This document shows positions 1 through 6,223 of a stretch of DNA of 8,769 nt, piece by piece; positions within the stretch are counted from its first letter, which is position 1; each line of letters begins with the position of its first letter. The translations under genes and the position numbers were made by a program. The DNA is from JBEKYD01 sp052325345 (GTDB lineage: Bacteria; Acidobacteriota; Terriglobia; Bryobacterales; Bryobacteraceae). Location: assembly GCA_052325345.1 (NCBI GenBank), contig JBKQVG010000269.1, positions 1-8,769 on the forward strand, read 5' to 3'. Under the pieces are notes generated by a model. It worked only from the letters and a program-made list of their open reading frames with translations. It was not told the origin of the DNA and searched no databases.

Positions 1-24
1 ATCTCACAATTCAAGGATCGAAAT

Positions 25-67
25 TTGGCAGTTTACCTGCCAACCCAAAGTCCGGGACCTGTCCCGG
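25..67. other. two tandem small palindromes at the window edge
   Basis: Two perfect short stem-loops lie side by side. The first pairs TTGGCAG (25-31) with CTGCCAA (37-43) around a 5-nt loop. The second pairs CCGGGA (52-57) with TCCCGG (62-67) around a 4-nt loop. Neither is followed by a T-run on either strand, so an intrinsic terminator is not well supported. They sit just outside the first REPIN and may be debris of other repeats or the end of an element that begins before the window. No gene is visible in bases 1-225. Confidence 0.4.
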
Positions 68-78
68 CAGGACCCGGC

Positions 79-169
79 CCAGAGGGCACGCGGCGTTTTT
101 CGTGGTCTGTCGGGCCCTGCCAGGCCCTAACAGCCTGACAGACGACAAAAAGCGATCGTCTGTCCCACC
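79..169. repeat. REPIN-like repeat with an eroded left arm
   Basis: The right half is a perfect hairpin: GACAGACGA (137-145), a 10-nt loop, TCGTCTGTC (156-164), then CCACC, the complement of the GTGG tetranucleotide that sits 5' of many REP hairpins. The left half keeps the T-rich loop and the right arm TGGTCTGTC (103-111), but its left arm no longer pairs. The spacer between halves (112-136) is 25 nt, the same as in the intact REPIN at 323-413, so this was probably a full REPIN. The left boundary is placed by analogy with that copy and is approximate. Confidence 0.65.
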
Positions 170-322
170 GTGCTGACATTTCTTGGAGAAAACCTGGCGC
201 GGCAGGCACTACTTCTTGGGATACGATGGCCTTCACCCGCAGACACCTCCCTCACTGGATTCCGCCGGACACCGCTGTATTCGTGACATGGCGCTTAGCG
301 GGCTCGGTCCCGCAGACGCCCC

Positions 323-413
323 GGTGGGACAGACCATCGCCTTTTGTGGTCTGTCATTCCTCGCCACAGCATAGCCGCTCGACAGGCGACAAAAAGCGAT
401 CGCCTGTCCCACC
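323..413. repeat. intact REPIN (inverted REP pair) inside the RAYT reading frame
   Basis: The 91-bp unit has perfect 8-bp outer ends, GGTGGGAC (323-330) and GTCCCACC (406-413). Each half is a hairpin with a 9-bp perfect stem and a 10-nt loop: GACAGACCA (328-336) with TGGTCTGTC (347-355), and GACAGGCGA (381-389) with TCGCCTGTC (400-408). A 25-nt spacer separates them. GTGG outside each stem in inverted orientation is the layout of REPINs/BIMEs. The two stems differ from each other (ACCA versus GCGA next to GACAG), yet each still pairs fully, which implies compensatory change. The unit is read through in the transposase frame. Confidence 0.8.
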
Positions 414-762
414 ATGGCTGCAGGATCCGCGAATCGCTTCCGTGGTGGCGGATGCTCTCCTCTATGGTGAAACGGGGCGCGGCTTCTACCAACTGCACGC
501 GTGGGTGGTCATGCCCAATCACGTCCACGCGATCTTCCGGCCGCATGCCGCTTTGCCCACCATCCTGCGGTGGCTCAAGGGGAGAACCGGTCGCATGGCC
601 AACCAGATTCTGGGCCGCCTTCTGGCAGGACGAGTCTTTCGACCATTGGGTCCGCTCCGAGGCGGAACTTCGGTATCTGATCGAATACGTGGAGAACAAC
701 CCAGTAACGGCCGGACTGGTAGACGTTAAAGAGCAATGGGGATGGTCGAGCGCGGGCAGCCT

Positions 763-795
763 GACAGACGACAAAAGGCGATCGTCCGTCCCACC
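763..795 (-). repeat. solo REP hairpin fused to the RAYT 3' end
   Basis: The stem is GACAGACGA (763-771) with TCGTCCGTC (782-790), one mismatch, around a 10-nt loop. It is followed by CCACC, so the conserved GTGG lies 5' of the hairpin on the minus strand. The block CAGCCTGACAGACGACAAAA at 757-776 is identical to 131-150 in the upstream REPIN. There is no left partner at the expected distance; that place is transposase coding sequence. The REP begins right where homology to the transposase family ends. Confidence 0.75.
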
Positions 796-855
796 TATGA
801 CTCCCTCTGCCGATGTCGCCCCAGCACTGCCAGCAGAATAATCAACACGTGGGCG

Positions 856-2001
856 TCAATCCCGTGCTTGGGTTGCCCGTGCCTCCACCCACAGGTCCCG
901 AGGGCTGACGAACAGGATCTTCCAGGCGCAGGCCGCCGCCCATACAAGCACGGCAAAAGCCCTGGGAACGCCGGTCAGCTTTTTGGCCGCGCCGCCCGCG
1001 GGCATGAACGGGTCGAGCAGGGCCAGGAACCAAAAGGCCAATTGCGGAAGGGCGGCGAACCAGCGCCACGGCAATGGCAGCCCGAACGACGTTAGCAGGA
1101 GCGCCGCCACCAGGTAGGGCAGCAACAGGCGCCCGATCTTCAGGCTGACAAAATGGAACCGCATGCGGTTGCGGGAGCTGAACAGTCCCGGGAATGTGCC
1201 GAGGAGTTGGATGATGCCGGCCTGGGTGCGCACTTTGCGGCGGAATTCGGCGGCCAGGTCGGTGGGCTCGTCGATGGCTACGGCCGCGGGCTCGATCACC
1301 AGGCGATAGCCCTGCAAATGCACGGAAAGCGGCAGGAAAACGTCGTCCAGCAGGGAATTGGACGGAATCGGCACGTAGAGCGACCGCCTCACGAGATATA
1401 CGGGGCCGGTGGCGCCCAGCATCGAATCCAGCCGCGAAAGGTTGCCGCGAATCCAGTTTTCATAGCGCCAGTACAGGCCGGTATTGGCTTCCTCCTCGCT
1501 GGCGCCGCGGGCGATGCGCAAATCGCCGCTCACCACGCCGACCGTTGGATCGGCCATCGCCGCCACCAGGCGGCGCAGGCAATCCGGGCGCAAGACCTGG
1601 CGGACATCGGTAAAGAACAGCAATTCGCCGGAAGACTGCGGCACCGCCGCATTCAGAGCCGCGGGTTTGCCGCCGAAGGGAACGCGTATGAGGCGCACGC
1701 CGCGGTTGGCGTAGGAAGCCGCGATCCGTTCGCTGGCGTCGGTGGACCCGTCGGAAACCACGAGCACGTCCGTCGATTGCGGCGGGTAATCCTGCGCCAG
1801 AACGCTGTCGAGTTTGCGGGCGAGCCAGCGTTCCCCGTTGCGCACGGCGATGATGACCGTGACCGGCGCCACGTGCTCGCGGCGGTCGACCGGTTTTTCG
1901 AACCAGCGCGCCAGGCAGGCCAGCAGCAACGGATAACCCGCCAGAACGTACGCGACTGCCAGGGCCGAAGCCAGGAAAAGCGTCACGAAAAACGGCGTCA
2001 T
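856..2001 (-). CDS. membrane-anchored family 2 glycosyltransferase
   Basis: This is a GT-A fold, GT2-family enzyme of the cellulose-synthase-like group that moves a sugar from a nucleotide donor to an acceptor, probably a lipid-linked glycan at the inner membrane. It has 381 residues from ATG 2001. An N-terminal hydrophobic segment (about 5-32) precedes the catalytic domain with VIIAVRNGE (49-57), SDGSTD (83-88), GGKPAALNA (about 110-118), FTDVRQ (130-135, the DXD-like site), DDVFLP (219-224, likely catalytic acid) and RKVRTQAG (255-262, in place of QxxRW). Two or three hydrophobic segments close the protein (about 289-365). GTG at 2016 would add five residues; ATG is preferred because GGCGG lies 8 nt upstream, but the choice is weak. 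It is the last minus-strand gene of the EPS-like group and converges on the transposase remnant 14 bp away. Donor and acceptor cannot be told from sequence. Confidence 0.88.
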   Translation of the reverse strand: MTPFFVTLFLASALAVAYVLAGYPLLLACLARWFEKPVDRREHVAPVTVIIAVRNGERWLARKLDSVLAQDYPPQSTDVLVVSDGSTDASERIAASYANRGVRLIRVPFGGKPAALNAAVPQSSGELLFFTDVRQVLRPDCLRRLVAAMADPTVGVVSGDLRIARGASEEEANTGLYWRYENWIRGNLSRLDSMLGATGPVYLVRRSLYVPIPSNSLLDDVFLPLSVHLQGYRLVIEPAAVAIDEPTDLAAEFRRKVRTQAGIIQLLGTFPGLFSSRNRMRFHFVSLKIGRLLLPYLVAALLLTSFGLPLPWRWFAALPQLAFWFLALLDPFMPAGGAAKKLTGVPRAFAVLVWAAACAWKILFVSPRDLWVEARATQARD

Positions 2002-2225
2002 GAGGTTTGCCGCCACTCCACGGGTGGACTACCCGGAAGCGGTTACCGCCGACCGGCGAGGCCACCGCGCCGGGGATGCCAGCCGAGCGTTCCCGCCTAC
2101 GCGGGACGCGCCCGCGCACGGCGGAGAGGAGACCATTCCAAAGGGGTTTGCCCACAGGCCCTCTGGGAGACAAACAACGGAAAACCGGCCACCGGCCACG
2201 ATCCTGGTTGCGCGCATATTTGTCA
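2002..2225. other. intergenic gap with two imperfect stem-loops
   Basis: No credible gene lies here. One stem-loop pairs GCG-TCCCGC (2087-2089 and 2091-2096, with T2090 bulged) with GCGGGACGC (2101-2109) around CTAC. Another has outer arms GTTTG (2146-2150) and CAAAC (2171-2175) with inner CCCA and TGGG. Neither is followed by a T-run in the direction of the flanking minus-strand genes, so they are not clear terminators. A 224-bp gap this rich in pairing between two co-oriented genes suggests that the glycosyltransferase may have its own control signals, but no promoter can be named. Confidence 0.4.
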
Positions 2226-2960
2226 TCATGTTCGTTTGACCAGACGGCAACGCACAATCGCCGTCGTAAATTCTCGCGTCAAGCGGTTGTGAAGACCTCG
2301 AAGCTTCTTGATAGGCACAAGTTCGAGGCTGGCGGCCTTGAGGGGGCTGCCCGCTATCAACTCCTCGAACTTCGCGATCGTCATTTGGTTCAGACCTCCG
2401 GCCACCTCGCTAAATCGCGTGGCCCCATCCGTCTTAAAAGTGGACCGCCAACGGATAAGAGCCTTCTCGCTGAATATCAGATGAGCCCATGGAAAAACCG
2501 AAAATAGATGACCGCCCAACGGGTGATACCAGGTTGGCCCGAAACTGAGGATCGCCTCGCCTGCCGGCTCGAGGAGCGTGCTCATGATACGCAAGACTCC
2601 CGCGGGGTCGGCAAAGTGCTCAAAAGCGTCCAGGGAAACCACGATGTCGGCAAGCTCCTTGGTCGAAAGCGCGAACAGACACTTATCTTGTACACCAGCA
2701 CTGACGGCCCTTTGTCTTGCCGCTTCGAGAACGTCCTCGCGGACATCGATGCCGATCACCTGCCTGGCCCCTCGTCCAGCCATTTCCACGGCTTCAGCTC
2801 CTTCGCCACAGCCGAAGTCGATGACCACTTTCCCCGCAATCTTGGTGAAGAATTCATCTCCCATTAGAACCGCGAGCTTTGACTGGCCTTCGTAAGCGCC
2901 GCCATCCGGGGCTCCGGGGGAGATCCTCTTCAGAATCCGATATTGAATGTTTGTGAGCAT
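2226..2960 (-). CDS. class I SAM-dependent methyltransferase
   Basis: This Rossmann-fold methyltransferase (Methyltransf_11-like) has 244 residues from ATG 2960. Motif I is VIDFGCGEG (46-54), the SAM-binding glycine loop. The acidic residue after strand 2 is in GIDV (70-73), and the post-strand-4 region is SLDAFEHFADP (109-119), as in ubiE/BioC-like enzymes. A longer frame from GTG 3017 exists, but its extra 19 residues show nothing conserved and it has no ribosome site. The N-terminus MLTNIQYRILKRI looks like a natural start. The substrate is unknown; neighbours suggest a glycan or a lipid-linked intermediate, which is inference only. The gene is less GC-rich than its neighbours (hand counts: 48% in 2461-2520 and 52% in 2641-2700, against 67-73% in sampled rows of the glycosyltransferase). 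It is set off by 100 bp upstream and 224 bp downstream, which fits separate acquisition. Confidence 0.88.
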   Translation of the reverse strand: MLTNIQYRILKRISPGAPDGGAYEGQSKLAVLMGDEFFTKIAGKVVIDFGCGEGAEAVEMAGRGARQVIGIDVREDVLEAARQRAVSAGVQDKCLFALSTKELADIVVSLDAFEHFADPAGVLRIMSTLLEPAGEAILSFGPTWYHPLGGHLFSVFPWAHLIFSEKALIRWRSTFKTDGATRFSEVAGGLNQMTIAKFEELIAGSPLKAASLELVPIKKLRGLHNRLTREFTTAIVRCRLVKRT

Positions 2961-3060
2961 TTCGCACTTCGCTTTAGTCGCGCTTCCGCGATTCAGGCGG
3001 AGGAAGGCCGGGGGCACGAGAGCGGATAAAGCAAGTAGCCGGCATCGGATGAAAACCGGC

Positions 3061-3717
3061 CTATAGCGGCATCTGCCGCAGGATGACGGGGAACGCGGCT
3101 TGAATGAAGGCCACGCCGATATTGGTGGCGGTCTCCAGATCGCCTCCCCGCACCGGCACGATCACCCGCGCCAAAGCGGTGTCGCTGCGGCGGTAACGCA
3201 CGGCGTCCGCCACCAGCCAGAATTTGGCGGCGAACTCGCTGGCGATCACCCGGTGATGCCCCTGATACCAGTACAGGGTCACGCTCTGTTCGTCGCCGTG
3301 CTCGACGGCGTAGCGATTCACGGTAATGGGCCTGTCCCATCCCGCCACGGGGATGGTTTGCCGCCCAACTTCCACTTCCTCCCAGCCGGAACCGGGCAGA
3401 CAGTTTTTGGGCGAGTGCGGCGACTGTCCGTAGCGCTGGGTCTTAAAGTACGCCACAAAGAGGTTCACATCCGCGGTTCGCGCGCGATCGACATACACGC
3501 GATTCATGGTGTCGTCGGCCTTCAACATATCGAGCACTTCCGGTTCGAGCGGCACGTCCTGCACCATCGTCCAGCCCCCAAATGTCGCGGGGAAAAGACT
3601 TAGCGGGATGATCGGGGCGGCCAATTCGGGACGCGAAGCAACCGCGTAGAGCGCGCCCGCCTGAAGGAGCAGCACGATCGTCAGCGCTATGGCGTATCGA
3701 CTCTTGAGGAAACTCAC
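3061..3717 (-). CDS. epsI: EpsI-family exosortase-associated protein (DUF3485)
   Basis: EpsI proteins accompany exosortases in exopolysaccharide/PEP-CTERM loci; some are fused to the exosortase. Their biochemical role is not settled. The chosen 218-residue form starts with an N-terminal membrane anchor or signal (about 9-27). It then shows FGGWTM (46-51) and the family signature HSPKNCLPGSGW (101-112) with its conserved Cys106. It continues with LYWYQGHHR (148-156) and a late YRRSDTALARV stretch (175-185). The soluble part should lie outside the inner membrane. GTG 3717 is chosen because AGGAG lies 4 nt before it; the same frame extends to GTG 3747, which has no ribosome site. The gene lies 63 bp after the CAAX-like protease and likely shares its transcript. 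Family assignment is strong from the CLPGSGW block. The exosortase usually found beside it is not in this window. Confidence 0.9.
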   Translation of the reverse strand: MSFLKSRYAIALTIVLLLQAGALYAVASRPELAAPIIPLSLFPATFGGWTMVQDVPLEPEVLDMLKADDTMNRVYVDRARTADVNLFVAYFKTQRYGQSPHSPKNCLPGSGWEEVEVGRQTIPVAGWDRPITVNRYAVEHGDEQSVTLYWYQGHHRVIASEFAAKFWLVADAVRYRRSDTALARVIVPVRGGDLETATNIGVAFIQAAFPVILRQMPL

Positions 3718-3721
3718 GGAT

Positions 3722-3726
3722 CTCCT
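3722..3726 (-). promoter_or_regulatory. Shine-Dalgarno AGGAG deciding the epsI start
   Basis: Read on the minus strand, AGGAG is followed by ATCC and GTG (3715-3717). This is the only good ribosome site near the N-terminus of the EpsI frame and favours a 218-residue over a 228-residue product. Confidence 0.5.
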
Positions 3727-3780
3727 GTCCTTCGATTTGAACCTCACATTATGATAGCAACCGCGGGAGGAACGGGCGGT

Positions 3781-4452
3781 TTAGAGCCAATACTGCCATT
3801 GGCCGGACCCGATCACGAACAGGCCGAGAGCCAGATTGGTGACGGCGTGCGCCAGGATGCAGCCGCCCAGGCTACTGGTGCGAACCATCCACCAGTTGTA
3901 GACGATGCCCGCTGCCAGTCCCACCTCCCAATAGGGGCCGTGTTCGGCGGCGAAAAGTGCGGCGGTAACCCAAAACGCCCACCGGTTGTATGCCCCCAGG
4001 GGAACAGCTTCTATGTGCGGCGAGATGAGCCACCGCATCAGCCAGGCGCGCCAGAACAGTTCCTCGATAACCGGCACCAGGAGAACGGAGCCTACCATCC
4101 GCAGCGCCAGAAACGTGGCGTTCCGGCGCAGCGCGAGCGGAATCGAACTCACCGCCGCGCCGGTCAATGGGTTCTCGAACAGCCAGTGATGGCGAATGTT
4201 CCACAATTGGTCCGGCGCCACCCACAAGACAAAGACCAGCAACCCCACGGCCGCGCTCGCCATCGGGTTTCGGACTGTGAACGAAACCGTCCCGCGGGAG
4301 AATACCAGCGCTGCCGCAAGGGCAAGGCCGTAGCGTAAGGCATACGGCCACACGCCATCGATGTGGAGCAGCCGCTCCAGGCCCATGGAAGCGACATAGA
4401 CGCAAAATGGGGCAACGTAGGCCAGAGTGCGCGATTCGCGGCTGACGGTCAT
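3781..4452 (-). CDS. CAAX/CPBP-family intramembrane protease, exosortase-associated type
   Basis: This 223-residue polytopic membrane protein carries the three CPBP (Abi/Rce1-like) motifs. EELFWRAW gives the EExxxR motif (E130, E131, R135), the second-motif His is H171 in AAEHGPYW, and HAVTN (202-206) gives the HxxxN motif. Such enzymes are glutamate-dependent intramembrane proteases. The length, LWVAPDQLW (76-84) and the position right before epsI match the subgroup described as CAAX prenyl protease-related protein of PEP-CTERM/exosortase loci. About six to eight hydrophobic segments can be read. Bacteria lack prenylated CAAX substrates, so the real substrate is unknown; maturation of a sorted protein is a guess. 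ATG 4452 opens the minus-strand group and lacks a strong ribosome site. It faces the divergent sugar transferase gene across 256 bp. Confidence 0.88.
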   Translation of the reverse strand: MTVSRESRTLAYVAPFCVYVASMGLERLLHIDGVWPYALRYGLALAAALVFSRGTVSFTVRNPMASAAVGLLVFVLWVAPDQLWNIRHHWLFENPLTGAAVSSIPLALRRNATFLALRMVGSVLLVPVIEELFWRAWLMRWLISPHIEAVPLGAYNRWAFWVTAALFAAEHGPYWEVGLAAGIVYNWWMVRTSSLGGCILAHAVTNLALGLFVIGSGQWQYWL

Positions 4453-4708
4453 GGGTATCTTTACGAAATCCGATCCCCCGGATCAATCTGCCCGTGATAG
4501 TACCATGATGGCTTCGGGCAAGGCCCTTTCCTCCCGTTTCCGGTATTCTAAGCTATTGATTCTCCAGTACCGTCTTCCTCGGTAGGGAGCTATCCCCATC
4601 AGGCACCGTCCTGGAACCGGTGGAACCACGTGGGAGCGCGAACCGGCCGAGACGGGCGAGTATAATGTTTAGTCGGAACCTCTCGTCCGATCTTACTGAT
4701 TTCTTTAG
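4453..4708. promoter_or_regulatory. divergent control region between the two EPS gene groups
   Basis: No gene is visible in these 256 bp. For the plus strand there is a perfect TATAAT at 4661-4666, 42 bp before the start codon, but no TTGACA-like box about 17 bp upstream. GGAACC occurs three times (4613-4618, 4622-4627, 4675-4680), the first two 9 bp apart; GGAAC resembles ECF-sigma -35 boxes, but no matching -10 pair was found. For the minus strand, TTGATC followed after 17 nt by TAAAGA is a weak promoter candidate. A perfect 5-bp palindrome GATCC-CCC-GGATC lies at 4472-4484. No convincing sigma-54 site was seen. Confidence 0.45.
4661..4666 (+). promoter_or_regulatory. candidate -10 box TATAAT for the sugar transferase gene
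   Basis: Exact consensus hexamer in a GC-rich intergenic region. It would place transcription start near 4673 and give a leader of about 36 nt. The lack of a -35 consensus means an activator or an alternative sigma factor might be needed. Confidence 0.4.
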
Positions 4709-6100
4709 ATGATCCGCTTGTTTCGAGTTTTCGTACCGGTTGGCACCCTGGCGCTCCTGGCGGCGGAAATCATCATCATGCTGACCGCTTTCGTGGTGGC
4801 CAGCTACTTGGTTTTGGAGGTCGATCCAACCGACTACCTGCTGTACGACGGCGGCCTGTTGCGGATCGTCGTGGTATTGCTCAGCATCCTGATCAGCCTT
4901 TATTTTCAAGACCTTTATTCGAACTACCTGATTGAATCGCGGATTCTGCTGCTGCAACAGCTTTCCATGGCCATCGGCACCGCCATTCTGATACAGGGCA
5001 TTTTCAGCTACATCAGCCGCAGTCTGCGGACGCCGTTGCGCCTGATGCTGACCGGGAGCTTCCTGTCGCTGGGCGGTGTCTTCGTCTGGCGGCTGGTGTT
5101 TAACTCGTACGCGTTGAAGGTGGTGGGCCGCACCCGGTTGCTGCTGGTGGGGGGGAGCGAATCGCTCGAGGACCTGGCTCAGCACGTGGCCGAGCACCCC
5201 GAATTAGGTCTGACGGTAGCCGGTTATGTGGACGATTGCCCGCGCGGGAAGTCCCCCCCACGGGCGGGGCGGGTACTGGGGCCGTTATCGGATTTGCGGC
5301 GGATAGTGGCGGAAACCAATCCCAGCTTGATTGTGGTGGGCATGTCCGAAAGGCGCAATCGGGTTCCGGTTGCCGATTTGTTGGAACTGCGTTTTGGCGG
5401 CCACGCGATTGAAGAAGTGTCGTCGGCCTATGAACGCGTGACCGGCCGCGTCAGTCTGAAAGAACTGCGCCCGTCGCAACTGATCTACTCCGGCGAGTTG
5501 GAACCGCGCCGGCAGACCCTGTTGTACCAACGGGTGTTCAACCTGGTAGCGGCGACGATTGGCGTCGTGCTGGCGGCGCCGCTCATGCTGCTCACTGCTT
5601 TGGCGGTGCGCCTGAGTTCGCGCGGGCCGGTACTTTACCGGCAGCGGCGCGTCGGCTTGGAGGGGCAGCCGTTTATGGTTTTCAAATTTCGTTCCATGCG
5701 GGTCGACGCCGAAGCCGCGACCGGCGCCGTGTGGGCGTCCAGGAACGATCCGCGGATTACGGCGGTTGGCCGCATCATCCGCAGGCTGCGTTTCGATGAA
5801 TTGCCGCAGCTTTTCAATGTGTTGAGGGGCGAAATGTCGCTGGTCGGCCCGCGGCCGGAACGGCCGGAATTTGTCAAGGCTTTGTCGGAGCAGATTCCCT
5901 ATTACCGGCAGCGGCACTATGTTCCCCCGGGGATCACCGGCTGGGCGCAGATCAATCACAAGTACGGAGACACGCTCGAAGATACCGTAACCAAACTGGA
6001 ATACGATTTGTATTACATCAAGAACATGTCGATCAGCCTGGATACTTATATCGTTTTCCACACGCTTAAAACGATGTTGCTTTCGCGAGGCGCGCAATAA
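4709..6100 (+). CDS. polyprenyl-phosphate sugar phosphotransferase (EPS chain initiator)
   Basis: Enzymes of this type (bacterial sugar transferase family, WbaP/WcaJ-like, EPS_sugtrans/PEP-CTERM EpsB type) move a sugar-1-phosphate from a UDP-sugar to undecaprenyl phosphate and so start a repeat unit at the inner membrane. The 463 residues are the usual length for the long form. Four N-terminal hydrophobic segments lie at about 11-36, 50-66, 82-100 and 112-131. A CoA-binding-like Rossmann domain follows (RTRLLLVGGS 141-150, SLIVVGM 206-212). The membrane re-entrant helix (about 275-300) precedes the catalytic part: VFKFRSM (324-330), FDELPQLFNVLRGEMS (362-377, with the Asp363-Glu364 dyad known from PglC), LVGPRPERPEF (378-388) and VPPGITGWAQIN (405-416). 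No good ribosome site precedes ATG 4709, but the N-terminus MIRLFRVFVPVGTL looks like the family's. The specific sugar cannot be assigned. It probably shares a transcript with the barrel gene 123 bp downstream. Confidence 0.93.
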   Translation: MIRLFRVFVPVGTLALLAAEIIIMLTAFVVASYLVLEVDPTDYLLYDGGLLRIVVVLLSILISLYFQDLYSNYLIESRILLLQQLSMAIGTAILIQGIFSYISRSLRTPLRLMLTGSFLSLGGVFVWRLVFNSYALKVVGRTRLLLVGGSESLEDLAQHVAEHPELGLTVAGYVDDCPRGKSPPRAGRVLGPLSDLRRIVAETNPSLIVVGMSERRNRVPVADLLELRFGGHAIEEVSSAYERVTGRVSLKELRPSQLIYSGELEPRRQTLLYQRVFNLVAATIGVVLAAPLMLLTALAVRLSSRGPVLYRQRRVGLEGQPFMVFKFRSMRVDAEAATGAVWASRNDPRITAVGRIIRRLRFDELPQLFNVLRGEMSLVGPRPERPEFVKALSEQIPYYRQRHYVPPGITGWAQINHKYGDTLEDTVTKLEYDLYYIKNMSISLDTYIVFHTLKTMLLSRGAQ

Positions 6101-6215
6101 TGGCAATTCCATCCTATTCTAGATAGTTTGGGTCTTGATAATTTAGGGGGGTCGCGCCGGACTTTATTTCTGCGGGGCCTGGCGTTTGAATTTTTCAGCA
6201 TTAAAGTGGAAAAAC

Positions 6216-6220
6216 GGAGG
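6216..6220 (+). promoter_or_regulatory. Shine-Dalgarno GGAGG before the barrel protein
   Basis: GGAGG lies 3 nt before ATG 6224, closer than the usual spacing, but it is the only purine block nearby. It supports a start at 6224 rather than the longer frame from 6128, whose first 32 residues have no signal-peptide character. Confidence 0.5.
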
Positions 6221-6223
6221 AAC

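Larger units (their letters stand above)
226..841 (+). pseudogene. frameshifted REP-associated tyrosine transposase (RAYT, Y1/IS200-like)
   Basis: RAYTs are single-copy HUH/Y1 transposases linked to REP and REPIN hairpins, which they bind and cleave. The start at 226 fits the family N-terminus (RRHLPHW, then FVTWRLAGS). The frame continues with WLQDPRIASVVADALLYGE and the HUH motif in MPNHVHAIF (HVH at 520-528), then WLKGRTGRMANQILGR. Homology then jumps by one frame near 616-622 and resumes as FWQDESFDHWVRSEAELRYLIEYVENNPVTAGLV, with the likely catalytic Tyr at 686-688, and ends with WGWSSAG near 757. The few residues usually found between LGR and FWQDE are missing, which suggests a small deletion rather than programmed frameshifting. 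The first frame alone stops at 729. The middle of the N-terminal part (323-413) is a REPIN, and the tail after about 757 is a REP, so the stop at 839-841 is probably not original. It is probably inactive. Family assignment is firm; a sequencing error at the junction cannot be excluded. Confidence 0.85.

Noticed and set aside
25..169. Possible CRISPR array because of clustered palindromes
   Set aside because: There are no regularly spaced identical direct repeats with unique spacers; the hairpins are inverted pairs of REP type.
396..403. GCGATCGC octamer resembling the cyanobacterial HIP1 motif
   Set aside because: It arises from the REP hairpin sequence itself; related copies have AGCGATCG or GGCGATCG, and no other sign of a cyanobacterium is present.
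128..841. Programmed frameshift making a full-length RAYT
   Set aside because: No slippery sequence or downstream stimulatory structure is evident at 610-625, and family residues are missing at the junction, which points to a deletion.
1153..2292. Long plus-strand open frame of 379 codons antisense to the glycosyltransferase
   Set aside because: It mirrors the GT2 gene in a GC-rich region, has a low-complexity Arg/Gly/His-rich translation and no recognisable motif, while the opposite strand has a complete GT2 signature.
5285..6112. Minus-strand frame of 275 codons over the sugar transferase
   Set aside because: It is a shadow of the strongly conserved catalytic part of the phosphotransferase; its translation shows no domain.
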